Positions 36,105-47,345 of a stretch of 64,000 nucleotides of DNA are shown piece by piece. Each line of letters starts with the position of its first letter. Within the stretch, counting starts at the first letter, position 1. The DNA lies in the NCBI GenBank assembly GCA_037043015.1, contig CM073329.1, forward strand, positions 14,090,648 through 14,154,647, in the 5' to 3' direction. Position numbers and translations under genes: made by a program. The stretch comes from Bryum argenteum (Eukaryota > Streptophyta > Bryopsida > Bryales > Bryaceae). The notes under the pieces were generated by a model. That model ran no database searches. It worked only from the letters and a program-made list of their open reading frames with translations, and was not told where the DNA came from.

Positions 36105-38449
36105 ATGGGTGCCTGGGCGATTGCACTCCACGGCGGCGCAGGAATGATTGCCAAGGAAAAGATGACCAGTGACTGGCAGAAGCGCACCGAAGCTGCTCTG
36201 AACGAGATCTTGGACATTGGCATTGCTGCACTCGAGAACCACCGCTCCGCGATTGAAGTTGTGGAGCTCGTCGTGAGTAACGCCTGCCTTTGACATCTTT
36301 TCCGCGCTTGCATTCGATACCTAACTGAAATTCTCTTGATCCGACGCCCCCCGTCAGGCTCTTTGCTCTTGCGCGTGCTCTGTATACCTGCTGTTTGCGT
36401 CTTAAATCGATTTCATATCTTCTGCTGATACCGTACACTCGAAATTGTAAAGCGGAGGATGGCTTTTGAAGAGTTTTCAATTCTAAGCGTAAAGTACGTC
36501 TTACTGTAGGTGAGGGCATTGGAGGATAACACCCTGTTCAACGCCGGAAAAGGATCTGTATTGACAAACAAGGGCACCGTGGAGATGGAGGCGAGCATCA
36601 TGGACGGAAGAACGAAAGATTGCGGGGCTGTCTCGGGTCTTTCCACAGTTGTACACCCTGTGTCACTTGCTCGTTTGGTGATGCACAATTCTCCTCACGT
36701 TTACATCGCCTTCCAAGGAGCGGAAAAGTTTGCGAGAGACCAGGTCAGTGGCTCTCTGCTTACATTGCTCAAGAATGTCATAACACCATAACCTCCAGCA
36801 ATATCTTTCCTTCAAGTGGTTGACAATGTCGCTTTATGTTCCGTAGGGAGTCGAGACGGTGGATACAAGCACCTTCATTACCGACGAGAATCGAGAGAAG
36901 CTTGAGAATGCCAAGAAAACAAATTCTGTAGAGGTGAGGACCACTTTGCTTCCTCCTTTACATTGCGGCATTTTTTCGCCAATCGTCTTCATGATGCTGA
37001 CAGAGTGCGTGTTCTACTTATTAGTTGGACTTTTCCGAGCACGCGCCCGACGAACTCAGTGGCGGCGACGACGAGTACACCTACAGCAACGGTAATGGCG
37101 GTGTCCTCTTGGATCACATGAACGGACACAACACGACGAACGGCCACTCCGACAAAAATCCTGTGCATATCAAGAAACACGGCGTCCATCGCCAGGCTTT
37201 TAAGGCAGAGTTCGAAACCGTAGGTTGTACGGCAGTGGACTTCTCAGGCAACTGTGCGGCAGCAACCTCTACCGGCGGCCTTGTGAACAAAATGTCCGGA
37301 CGTATTGGTAAGCATCTCGGCCAACACCAGAAATCTCTTCTATTTTGATAACCGCGACATCGTCCAATTCTTAGCACCGTACTGAGAAACTCGACTCTGT
37401 ACGCTCCAGATTAGAAACTTTCTTCAACTGAAGCTCCTTAATCCTACACCTAGGATATTCCTGCGCTCCGTATTAGAAATTTGTCCTCAATCCTTTCACC
37501 AAATCCATTTTTCTCGAACCGCGGCTCCTGTCACAGAGGAACGCACTGAACTTCTAGCGTTCATCACAAAATCCTTTCTCAGCTATTCACTCCGTCATGA
37601 ATCGCGACCTCTACATGTAGACGTACTTGAAAGCACATCTTCTTAGCTTATAGCAACGCCCTCCGCATCGCCAAATCCTTCAATTCTCCCTTAAGAGGAA
37701 TAGAAAGGACCACGAACATTCTTTCAGGAACAGCGATATATCTTATCCTGAAGGTACAGCAGATTTTCATAGCTGTCAAGAACCGTAAGTTCTTGTTTTC
37801 TGATATTTAAAAGAACCGCGACTTTTCTTATCCTGAAAGTGCCGCAAATTTTCATAGCTTTCAAGAACCGTCAATTCTTACACAAGAAGACGCCGTGGTA
37901 AGTTGTCTTCGCTAAAACAAGTGCTCTCAACATGAGAAAATTCAGTCGAATCTGCAGAGTCTATCGATTGTTCTTGTGCGCTCAGCATCAGGAAATTCTG
38001 TCGGATCTGCTTAGCCTATCGATCTCTCTTGTGCGCTCAGCATTATTAAATTCTGTCGAATCTGCTTAGCCTGTCGATATTTCAAGAAGCGTGACAATTG
38101 CACTTTCGTCAAATCCTTATTCAAAAGATCGCGGTGGTGCGATGCAGGAGATACGCCAATAGTAGGAGCAGGAACGTACGCAAATCATTTGTGTGGCGTG
38201 TCAGGCACGGGCCGAGGCGAGGAGTTCATCAAGCACACGGTAGCAAAAGAAGTGGCAGCGATCATGGAATACAAGGAGCTTCCGCTGGGCAAAGCCGTTT
38301 ACAAAGTGGTCCATGAGAAGCTACCAGAGAACATGGGAGGCTTGGTGGCCGTCTCGTCCTCAGGCGAAGTGGCTATGGCGTTTAACACCCCGAGCATGTT
38401 CCGTGCCAGCGCTCAAGAAGGCGGCGAGCGCATGATCGGCATCTGGTGA
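36105..38449 (+). CDS. Isoaspartyl peptidase / L-asparaginase (Ntn hydrolase, five exons)
   Basis: Hydrolyses L-asparagine and beta-aspartyl dipeptides, in plants recycling nitrogen and damaged Asp/Asn residues. Exons: 36105-36272, 36510-36743, 36847-36933, 37025-37307 and 38148-38449. All introns are GT-AG; total 1074 nt, 357 residues plus TGA. Motifs: [10 protein letters not shown] at the start, [22 protein letters not shown], then TVGC (the nucleophile threonine of the family after self-cleavage), [27 protein letters not shown] and the C-terminal GGERMIGIW. The residue before the Thr is Glu; Gly is common at this site. The linker before it is long and His/Asn/Gly-rich (about residues 172-230), which accounts for a length above the usual 310-330. 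No frame is broken. Confidence 0.92.
37690..38095 (+). repeat. Tandem repeats inside asparaginase intron 4
   Basis: Two copies of a unit with TCTTATCCTGAA, GATTTTCATAGCT and TCAAGAACCGT, followed by three copies of about 55 bp with AATTCTGTCGAATCTGC and AGCCTATCGAT. These make intron 4 (840 bp) the largest in the gene. Confidence 0.75.
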
Positions 38450-39420
38450 AACAAGCCATGCATGGAAAAATCTAGTAGAACTACCTTCAACAAACTCCTT
38501 AAGGAGACAACTATCTCTTACAAACTCTTCATTCGTAATATTTTAATCTTAGATATTCTTCATTATCTCCTCTTCTTCTTCTACAAAAGCTCTCATCATG
38601 GCCAACCAAGAGATGCTTGGAAGAACTTTTTTAGAAGAATGATTTTGAAGAGGAGGATATTTACATAGATATGTGAGTGTGAGATCTCGGAACAATTTTT
38701 GTTTGATGATTGTTGAATGTAAAAATATTTTAAATGCTTGGGCTCATTTTCTTCTCCATGTGAGTGTGGTACTCATTACCATAAACATCCCATCTATGGT
38801 GAAGGTTTGTGGACTCTGTTGTGTGAGTACTTCAAAGTTTTGATGACATGTTGGTTGTCTTTTGGGCACTACAATGTTCACTCATTCAAGGATAGGTTGG
38901 CCGAACACCCAATTCACGTTGATTTTCCGATAGATTATGAGCTCTTCTACTTCTAGTTATGGTGAAGATTGTAGTGGCTTAACAATGATATTGAGTTGAT
39001 AGTATCTACAATACTTGCACCTAAATTTGATTATGATATGATAAATATATTCTAAAATTCATTAAAATCTTTTTCTTTGGTACATTGATATCACCTCACT
39101 ACACTAAATGTCATGCTCTATTTATTAATCCTTATTTTTTTAAAAGAAAGTGACACAGCATGTGCATGTACCTTCACTTTCTGTGCTTTGAAGAGCATGG
39201 TACAATGTGACATTTCAGAACAAAAAAGTACCCATAACGTCTGGTGAAAAAGTCCAGACTACCAGAGTTGTCTAACAGAATGCACATGCTTGATATTGTA
39301 ATATCAACTTTATTGAGTGGAGAGGATGCAAAGTTTATCTTGTGGAGGAACAGTATCAAAACTTAATTATTCCTGGAAAGGTCTGAGGAATCCTGAAATT
39401 TTAGTCACAATAGTGAAATC
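38450..39420. other. 3' flank of asparaginase; decayed SINE at about 38740-38930
   Basis: 38740-38930 follows the SINE order on the plus strand (GTGGTACTCATTACCATAAA, TTTGTGGACTCTGTTGTGTG) but is strongly diverged. The rest shows no gene. Confidence 0.4.
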
Positions 39421-39429
39421 TGCTAAGGA

Positions 39430-39870
39430 AGACTAGGGACCCAAACACCCAGATTTGATCGAACTAGGGACCAAACGTCGAATTGGGCACCTAATTTTTA
39501 CTCTAAAATCGAACTCTAGACTAAACTCAAAAATGCATGATTTTGATGGTTTCGTGAGTTTGGTCCCCAATTCAATTTGGTGCCTAGTTTACAAGTTCAA
39601 TTTGGTGCCCAGTCTGCAACGTGATGTGCGGAAGTTCGAAGGAGCACAATTGTTGTTCATCTGTGTGTGAAGGTCCCTGGTTTATATTTGGTCCCTAGTT
39701 TGGTGCATTTGGTCCCCAATCCGTTCTACTTAGCGGATAACAGTCTGTGCTCTACGTAGCGGATAACTGAAAACAAGGCAAGAAAAGATGGACTTGGGAC
39801 CAACTGAAAACAAGGCACGAAACGACGAATTGCGGATCAACTCGAGTCCAAAATGGGGACTATTTAGCAC
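39430..39870. repeat. Repeat rich in GGGACCAAA / TTTGGTCCC
   Basis: Left part CTAGGGACCCAAACACC and GGGACCAAACG; right part TTTGGTCCCTAGTTTG and TTGGTCCCCAATCC. The inverted motifs suggest an old foldback MITE with unclear ends. Confidence 0.45.
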
Positions 39871-40199
39871 ATTTCTCTAACATGGAATTTTATTACGATG
39901 TGACACATAAGAACCACGATTTAAAACTTAGCTTGCTCTCCTTGTTTGTGGGTCTCAAGAAGGGTGATGAAAGATTATTCACTCTAAACTAGGAAACCAA
40001 TTATTAACATGGATAATGTATTCTACTTAGTATTCTCTTTTACTTAGAAAACTACCATACCACAAGGTTCGACGTAGCAGGTTCGATCCTCAACGAACGA
40101 CTATTCTCTCAATGTGGCCCAACTTTTCGTTCCTCTTGACTCATTTTTTACGTTTTGTTTAAATATAATTATTTATGAATGAATTTGCTATGGTGGTAC

Positions 40200-41215
40200 G
40201 GTACCATCTTGAGGGTTAGGCATCATGAGGGTCAAACAACGATCCATCTTCCATTTGTAAACACAGTTTGACCTTACGTCTGATCCTATTGACGAAGTGA
40301 CGAAAATAAAACCTAAAATTATTCTCTTCAACACGATGCATAATTCCAACAGGAGAAAAAGGGCAAACATTGTCATCTTCCATGTAATTACGGACTGGCC
40401 CTCTTATTCATAGTCTGAGCTCATCGACAAACAATTCCTCTCTTCAACATGACGATGTTATTGTAACTGAAAAATAACCTAAACTCTTACTCTCGTCAAG
40501 ACGATGATATTAATGCAACTGAAACAAATTGGGTCAAGCGATGATCAGTTTTCATATTGGCCTCATTCAGTGTCCGAAACCTAAACTTCTTTCAACACAA
40601 TGATATTAATGCAACTGGAAAAGAAAGAGATGACTCAAACCATGATCATCTTCCATGTTGTAACGAATTGGCCTTATGTCAGACCCTGAGCTCATTGACA
40701 AGCGACGAACTAAACTTAACAATTTCTCTCTTCAACACGATGATGTTATTGCATATGAACATTAACCTACACGCTTTATTCTCCTCTACCACGGTATAAT
40801 TGAAAATGAAACAGAAAGATGATGGTCATTTTCCACCATGGCCTCATTCTCTGTCCAGAGACGTATAAGAAAAAACCTAACTTTCTTCCCATCAACACGG
40901 AAAACAACCTAAACTTATTCTCTTCAACACGATGAACAGGAAAACAAGCAGGGTCAAACTGGCCTCATTCACAGACTGATGTCATTGACTAATGACGAAC
41001 TGAACTTAAAAGTGAAAAATGTCTCCTCAAACGATGATGTTATTGCAAGTGAAAAATGACCTAAACTCCTCAACAAGATGATATTATTGTAAAGGATTGA
41101 GGAAGGATCATTTTTCCATATTGAAACGGATTCGCCTCATTCACTGTCCAGTGACGGAAAAAAAAACCTAAACTTGTTCTCTTCAACACGATGATATTAT
41201 TGCAACAAGAAAGGA
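40200..41215. repeat. Degenerate repeat array 3' of the starch synthase gene
   Basis: About eight diverged units containing CTTCAACACGATGATATTA, AAACCTAAACTT, TTGCAACTGAAA and GGCCTCATTC, about 100-120 bp each. The array ends about 16 bp before the stop codon side of the gene (41231), so it may be transcribed in its 3' UTR. Confidence 0.7.
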
Positions 41216-41230
41216 AAAAGGGGGGTTAAG

Positions 41231-43099
41231 TTAAGCAGCATAAGGAGGGTCAATGGTGGCCCACTCAAACACTTGCTCATATTGAAGCGCAGAGCGCGTC
41301 CACGACATATCCTTTTCCATACCCCGGAGTTGCATCCGCGCCCAGCCTTCCTTGTCATTCCTGAAGGCAAAGATAGCGCCCCAGACGCTAGTGACCATAG
41401 CGTCCTTGGTGAGCGGTGAGAAAGTCCAGCCAGTACCGGAGCCTTGGCCATTCTCAGCATCAGGATTGTAATTGTCGATGGTGTCACGCAGGCCGCCCGT
41501 GGCGTGCGCTACCGGGATGGTGCCGTAACGCATGGCGTAGAGCTGGTTGAGCCCACACGGCTCGAATCGTGACGGCATGAGCAGAATGTCGCACCCGGCC
41601 GTGATCCTGTGCGCTACGGGCACTGAGAATCCCACCCAGCCACGGAACTTCTCCCGGTACTGCGTCTCTGCCCACTTCATCCACTTCTCCATCTCCGTGT
41701 CGCCGCTCCCGAGCATCACGAACTGCACGTCGTCGGTCATGAGCTCCGGCATGCCTTCTTGCACCATGTCTGGCCCCTTTTGGTAGTCGAGGCGCCCGAT
41801 GAAGCCGATCAGGGGGACGTCTGCTCGTACTGGCAGTCCGAGCTCGCGCTGGAGTGCTGCTTTGCATTCGGCTTTGCCTGCGAGATCGCCTGCTGTGTAC
41901 GTTGCGGCTAAGTGACGGTCTGTTGAGGGGCTCCAGTCGTCGACGTCCACGCCGTTCGTGATCCCGTTGATGACCGCCGCGCGGCTGCCCAGGAGCTTGT
42001 CGAGTCCGCATCCACCTTCTGGAGTGGTAATCTCCCATGCGTAGCCTTGGGAGACTGTGAGAATGCGATCGGCCGTCACGACTGCGCCTTTGAGGTGGTT
42101 CACTGCTTCGCCTTTGTCGAGCGCGTGGAGGCGTGCCCATTCTGGGAACACCCATTCGAGTGCGCCGTACCACTCTTGGGGAATGCCGAGGTTGGAGAAG
42201 GTGGTCGCGGGCTCCACGCCTTGGTGGGCGAGGTTGTGGATGGCGAGGATGCACCGCGAGTTCTCGTAGACGCCGTGGCGGCGGTACTTGGACGCGAGCA
42301 GCACGGGGACGAGGCCTGCGTGCCAGTCGTTCGCGACGAAGACGCATTTCTCACCGTAGGTGTAGCCGCCGAGGGCGAGGACGAGAGGGGCTTCACAGGC
42401 GGCATGGCAGAGGAGTGTGAACCGGAATTGGTTGTCGCCGAAGGTGCCTCTCGTGTCGCCATAGGGAGTCCCTTGGCGGTGGTAGGACGAGTGGTCGACG
42501 AAAACCCAGTCGACTCCTGCTCGAAACTCGTGGAAGAAGGCGACTTCGTGAGTGGCACCGAAGCAGGCGATGGGGACCCGGCACTGGCAGTCGAAGGCGC
42601 CTTCAAAGAGCGCGTCCGTCACGCCGTTCATGTACCGGGGTGACACCACCATCACGCGGTGCCCGCGCTGCGCGAGCGCGATGGGGAGGGAGCCGCAGAC
42701 ATCGCCTAACCCGCCTGTCTTTGAGTACGGCGCGACCTCCGCCGAGACGAACACGATGTTGAATAGGGTTTTGGCTCGCTTCGTCTCGTCCGAGTCTGCG
42801 AGGGACTTCAGCATCTGCTCTTGCTCCTCGTTCCGCTCCGACGCGTTCGCTGAGAATGTTAGCGTCTCTGTCGGCCATGCGCCGATGGACGACTCCACCG
42901 CGTTGCACATCACCCTCCTGTGGTCCTCATTGCGAATTAGGGTCAGCTGCTGCCGCACCACCAGCGGCGCAATTGCCGATTTCTTCAACCGAATTGAAGC
43001 TCCATAGCTCATGCGAACACATGTCGTCGCCGTCGTCGCCACGCCCGCGACGCCCACACCCCTACCGCAGCAGCTCATCACCTGCGTCGCTGCAGCCAT
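41231..43099 (-). CDS. Soluble starch synthase I (intronless)
   Basis: Transfers glucose from ADP-glucose to short alpha-1,4-glucan chains in the plastid. 622 residues in one exon, close to the SSI family length. Residues 1 to about 60 look like a chloroplast transit peptide. The GT5 catalytic domain begins near residue 113 (NIVFVSAEVAPYSKTGGLGD, with the ADP-glucose KTGGLGDV motif at 127-134). Then DWVFVDHSSYHR, GDNQFRFTLLCHAACEAPL and ANDWHAGLVPVLLASK, then NLAHQGVEP, EWYGALEWVFPEWA, GFIGRLDYQKG, SRFEPCGLNQLYAMRYG and ATGGLRDT (GT1-like fold). The combination is diagnostic for class I rather than granule-bound synthase. The gene is far more GC-rich than its surroundings and lacks introns, unlike the other two intact enzyme genes here. 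ATG at 43099 gives the transit peptide. Confidence 0.95.
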   Translation of the reverse strand: MAAATQVMSCCGRGVGVAGVATTATTCVRMSYGASIRLKKSAIAPLVVRQQLTLIRNEDHRRVMCNAVESSIGAWPTETLTFSANASERNEEQEQMLKSLADSDETKRAKTLFNIVFVSAEVAPYSKTGGLGDVCGSLPIALAQRGHRVMVVSPRYMNGVTDALFEGAFDCQCRVPIACFGATHEVAFFHEFRAGVDWVFVDHSSYHRQGTPYGDTRGTFGDNQFRFTLLCHAACEAPLVLALGGYTYGEKCVFVANDWHAGLVPVLLASKYRRHGVYENSRCILAIHNLAHQGVEPATTFSNLGIPQEWYGALEWVFPEWARLHALDKGEAVNHLKGAVVTADRILTVSQGYAWEITTPEGGCGLDKLLGSRAAVINGITNGVDVDDWSPSTDRHLAATYTAGDLAGKAECKAALQRELGLPVRADVPLIGFIGRLDYQKGPDMVQEGMPELMTDDVQFVMLGSGDTEMEKWMKWAETQYREKFRGWVGFSVPVAHRITAGCDILLMPSRFEPCGLNQLYAMRYGTIPVAHATGGLRDTIDNYNPDAENGQGSGTGWTFSPLTKDAMVTSVWGAIFAFRNDKEGWARMQLRGMEKDMSWTRSALQYEQVFEWATIDPPYAA

Positions 43100-44295
43100 G
43101 ATCTCTCACAGCATTCTGCCCACAATCCCATTCTACTCAGCCCATCGCTCCACACAACCCAAAAACACCTCAATTGCTAAAACGCCACCACCGAACGACA
43201 ACACCGTTCCACATCGCGCAAATCTCAAATCACACAATCACTCAAAATTCACCATCGCCAATCACAACAGCACCACCAATCTCATCACCAAATGCACGCC
43301 CCACCGCGCAATGCAGGGCGCGCGATCCCACACAGGGCCGCTCGATTTTGAGCACATACCAGCTTCTTACGATGATTTCGTAGGAGTCCGCTTCTTCGCC
43401 GCAGAGTAGTACCTCGCCGCCGTCACGGGCAAAAGCTGCAATCGGGGCGCATCAAAGTACACTTAGTGAGAGTGAAACGCCATTCTAAGAGGTGGGGTTA
43501 ACCACAGATCCCCTCGATCTTATCGTCGACAAGTTGAAGGGGAGGAAGGAGGCAGAGGAAGGAAGTGGAGAAAGATTGAACCTTTGGTCTTGTTCGTTCG
43601 GTGCCTGTGCGCCTCTCCCTTTTCCTCCGAGCAAGCTCCAACATTCCATTCCGTATGAACCTACCAAGTGAGAAAGGACTACTACGAGTGGAGGAGGGCC
43701 GGGCCTGCTACACTGCTACTGCTACTGACCTGAGAGATTCTACTCTGGTGGGTCGCAACGCGAGCTAGCGCGCCAGATGCGGCGCGCGCGACAACTGGTG
43801 GGTGATCACGGGCGTACCATTCCTCATGACATACCTACGCATGACCCCACTCCAACCCATGAAACGACTCCCCAGACAATTTATTTCATTCTTTTCAAGA
43901 TGCCCTTTCTTACTTATGTCAGTTTTTTGGACATAAAATCATTTAGAATGGTGAGTGTTCGTCGATGACTCATCTCATAATAAGTTAGAAGCACCTAAGG
44001 GGGAGTGCTCAATAATGGCTCAAATTTCCCAATCTCTATTAAGATAATAAGAGTAAATAATTTACGTGTATGGGGTAAGTAAATGGAAGATATCATAAGT
44101 GGATTCAGGAATTTCAGACTCTTTTACAATTTGCTGTGAATTTTTGAAGAGGGTCTAAAATGGTGCCCTAATTTTGCACACTATAGTGTTTGCCGTGAGT
44201 ACATGCTACTGTTGTGTGAAGAACTTGTTATGTCTCTCTGGGTGAGAAGCCTAGTGCTCCATTATTGGTACCGCTCTAGTTTTGAGCACTCTCTC
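43100..44295. other. 5' region of the starch synthase gene; then spacer
   Basis: 43100-43800 is moderately GC-rich and should hold the 5' UTR and promoter. No TATA box is convincing. A GC-rich spot GCGGCGCGCGCG lies at about 43778. From 43830 on the sequence is AT-rich with no gene. Confidence 0.4.
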
Positions 44296-45353
44296 TTAAC
44301 CCCTAACAATTCTTGGTGTAAAAGTGAGTAAATTATCCAAGTGCGACCTCTATTTTAGACTTGAAGTTTTTAAATCAAGGATCATTTAGAAGATCTTATC
44401 TAGGATCTTAACGGTGAAATGTGCGAGATGTTGGATTTGATCATTTTGAATGTCAACCCAAAACTTTAAGTGCCATATTTTCTTCATTCAAACTTTGTTT
44501 TGGATGATATTTGTTGGGTTGGATTCCAAATGAGGTTTTATTTCATGTGATGAAACCTTATCAAATTCCAAGAAGTTGTAGGTATATGGCATGCATTCTT
44601 GTGACGATTTCAATAGTTTCTCCTTTATAGTTTCTCCTTTATGATACATGTGGCATGTTTGTTTACTATTCCGATTCCTTATTTTGAATCAAGAAATTCA
44701 TTTTTTATATTCTTTACACAAGTGTGATCATTTGAGTATTTCTAGCAACTTTCTAGTTGGAAACTTTTTTTTATTCAAATACTTTTGGTATAAGATTTGC
44801 AAGGATGTTTCTACGATGGAAAAAGTTAAACAATTGGATCAATTCTGAGAAAGCTATATCTTATGAATCCGCTCTTGGATTTCAATTTTATATTTTGGCA
44901 TGGATTCCAAATTGAGTTTAGTTTTAGTGATAGAAACCTTGACCCAATCAAAGATGTTTTGAAGGTGAAGCTTAAATTTGAGTGCAAGAGGTTTTGTTTT
45001 GAACTTATTCCTTTTGTAAACTTTTGGCAGTTTTCACCAAATATGTGGGGATTAAATTTGGAGTCGTGAGATCTATAAGGCCCCACGACTCCCCACAACT
45101 TATAACAAGTCTATTACAAGTTTTTACTGTTGAGGTCGAAAAACCTTGCCTTCTTTTCCATCCATAATTTTTTTTCAAATTTGTATTTTTTTGGCTAAGA
45201 ATAGCCCCACGTGCTAAGGAGTTTTAAGTTCCCTTGAGATTTGTTGACGTACCAAATTTGAATCGATGATATTTTTCAATTATGAGGTCATAATGGGCAA
45301 AGTTTGCTATATATTTTTTGTGTTTGTGGGTTTTGAGGATTTTTAGGGGTTAA
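44296..45353. mobile_element. TTAA-bounded element, about 1.06 kb
   Basis: TTAACCCCTAACAATTC at 44296 and GGATTTTTAGGGGTTAA ending 45353. The right 130 bp matches the left end of the 268-bp MITE in inverted orientation. The interior (44830-45010) matches the 1186-2067 element. This links the short MITEs and the longer elements into one family. Confidence 0.6.
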
Positions 45354-45507
45354 AATTCATACGGTAATCAAATTTTAGAGTCTTATTAAAATAGTTATGA
45401 CTTTTTTGAGGAAAGGTTGTAGGTGTTCCTTAGACTATAGATTCTATGCTCTAACTTGCGGCAACATTGAATTCTATAGCTTCGTGCAACCTAACTGTGT
45501 TACAATG

Positions 45508-45778
45508 TTCAACCCTCAAAGATCCTTGATGCAAAATTGCCTAAATCATCAAAAATGACCTTCTTCTTGTTCAAGTCTTAAAAAAACTCAGTCTAACCAT
45601 TTCTTCAAAGATCCAACCGTTGGATCTCAAACTTTACTTGACATTTCACTTACATGCCATATTTGAACCGTTATTTATTTTATTTTTATTTGTGAGACCA
45701 TAATGGTCAAAGTTGGTTGAAAAAGCTTCATACAGAAACCCTGAAAACCCATCATGGCTTTTGGATTTTTAGGGGTTA
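45508..45778. mobile_element. MITE, inverted relative of 2709-2976
   Basis: Tips TTCAACCCTCAAAGATCC and GGATTTTTAGGGGTTAGG are diverged. The interior has AACCGTTGGATC, TTTGAACCGTT and GAGACCATAATGGTCAAAG in inverted order relative to 2709-2976. About 271 bp. Confidence 0.6.
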
Positions 45779-45893
45779 GGAGCTAAAGGTTACAGATTCA
45801 CATTTCAACCCCGTTTCTAAATCCTCCCTCTCTACCATTATAATTGTCCAATAGGTTCTCTCAAATCTACCTCCCAAGATAGATTTGAAAGAA

Positions 45894-46124
45894 CCCACTA
45901 CACTAAATTTGATAATTAGTGTTATATTATTATAAGATTTGAAAATGCTATAAGTTTTTACTTTCGTTTAAAAAAATTTACCAAGAGCATTGATTCTGAT
46001 ACTATATAAGGACCCCCATCTTGGCCAATATAGTGGGTAAAATTATTGAACAACAGTAAAAACTTATAACATGTTTATGTAAATTAGTGTATCTAACACT
46101 AATTATCAAATATAGTGTAATGGG
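45894..46124. mobile_element. MITE with 31-bp TIR
   Basis: CCCACTACACTAAATTTGAT and following bases (45894-45924) are repeated inverted at 46094-46124 with two mismatches. Length 231 bp, no ORF. Confidence 0.75.
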
Positions 46125-46444
46125 ATAGAGGGAGTACTTTGGAACTCAAGAATATTACAGGAAATTGAAGCCTTTGGAATTAATATTGGAATGATGTTGT
46201 GATACTGCACTCATATCTTCAGAGGGGTTTCGCTTATGCATGCCTGCTGATAGCTTTCTGTGCGTGAGTAATAATTGTTCAGTTGACTGCTGCCAAAAAT
46301 GGAAACAAGTGGCTTGTATCATATGCTGTAAATGAATTGAGAACATCCTCACATTTTATTCCACTTTTGAGTTCTTTCATCATTGCGTCCATGGAAATGG
46401 AGACAAAAACACACCTACAAGGTTGGTTTGCATTACCTTACAGA

Positions 46445-46558
46445 AAGAAGAAGAAGAACACTAGACCCGTGAGGGTTGGCGTGATTAAAGTGTCCGTTCG
46501 ACCTACCCTTGATGATATGCCCACACGACATAACAACAGTGGTATAGGACTACTAACC
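46445..46558 (-). repeat. Partial SINE copy
   Basis: Near-identical to 2231-2338 and continuous with the SINE at 32641-33240 at its 3' side (GGACTACTAACCC). Promoter half absent. Confidence 0.55.
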
Positions 46559-46577
46559 CGCATTACCTTACACACTA

Positions 46578-46872
46578 TACAAGAGTTGTTGATTAGTGTT
46601 GCAAATTATAACACTAAATGGCAGAGATCACCATCGTGTTGCAATACTAATCTTCAAAACATAACACTAATTGTGAGAGCATGCTGATTTTTTTTGGAAG
46701 TGGAGGCATTCATTGAATTGGTGCAATTGGTGAATTGGTGAGTTGAAGTAAAGACCAAGGAACACTGATTGCAAAGGCGGCCCAAAGTAATAACACTAAT
46801 CATAAAAATGTTGAGAAACTGTGCGATGGGTACTTTTGTTAAAGAACACTAATCTTGATGTAACTCTTGTTT
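46578..46872. mobile_element. MITE with ATTAGTGTT ends (second copy)
   Basis: GAGTTGTTGATTAGTGTT at the left and AACACTAATCTTGATGTAAC at the right. Internal AACACTAAT motifs as in 6807-7093. Confidence 0.5.
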
Positions 46873-47159
46873 AGTTGAGAATGCTTTACACGAGGGATTA
46901 TAGGCCAACGAATCTTGGGCCTCGTTGGATCAATGGGCCCCTTGGAGAACATGATAGATAATTAATAAAAAGGAACCCAATTCCCGATGTCTTCAGCCCT
47001 TAGGGTTGTTCCGTAGAAGGAAAAACTATGTCATGGGGCTGATTAAAAATTCCATGAGGCTACTTCGTACTATTGGCTATACATTCCATGCTTTTGATTT
47101 CTTTACAATACAACATGTGTGTGAAATAACCAACCAATAATGAAATCACAAAATAACAC

Positions 47160-47345
47160 CATGGCCATATATTGACCTATTATTGCAGCTCCTAATTCTT
47201 GGAGTGCGGGAGGTGCCAAAACTTGTCCCCCACCTTGAGTCCGGACAAGATAGCAGTGTTCCGGGGAAGCTCTTGTCAGGTCATCAAGATTTGAACCTTG
47301 CACCTCATGACCACTAACCAAGCCCCCTAAGGTAGCCATCCATCC
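47160..47345 (-). mobile_element. tRNA-derived SINE of another family
   Basis: The minus strand reads GGGGCTTGGTTAGTGG (A box) and then GGTTCAAATCTTG (B box) in tRNA spacing, followed by GACCTGACAAGAGC. The body differs from the 24874 family. The 3' end is not resolved. Confidence 0.6.

Noticed and set aside
41484-42643. Long frames inside the starch synthase gene on both strands
   Set aside because: Shadows of a GC-rich coding exon; composition is Arg/Ser/Pro-rich nonsense.
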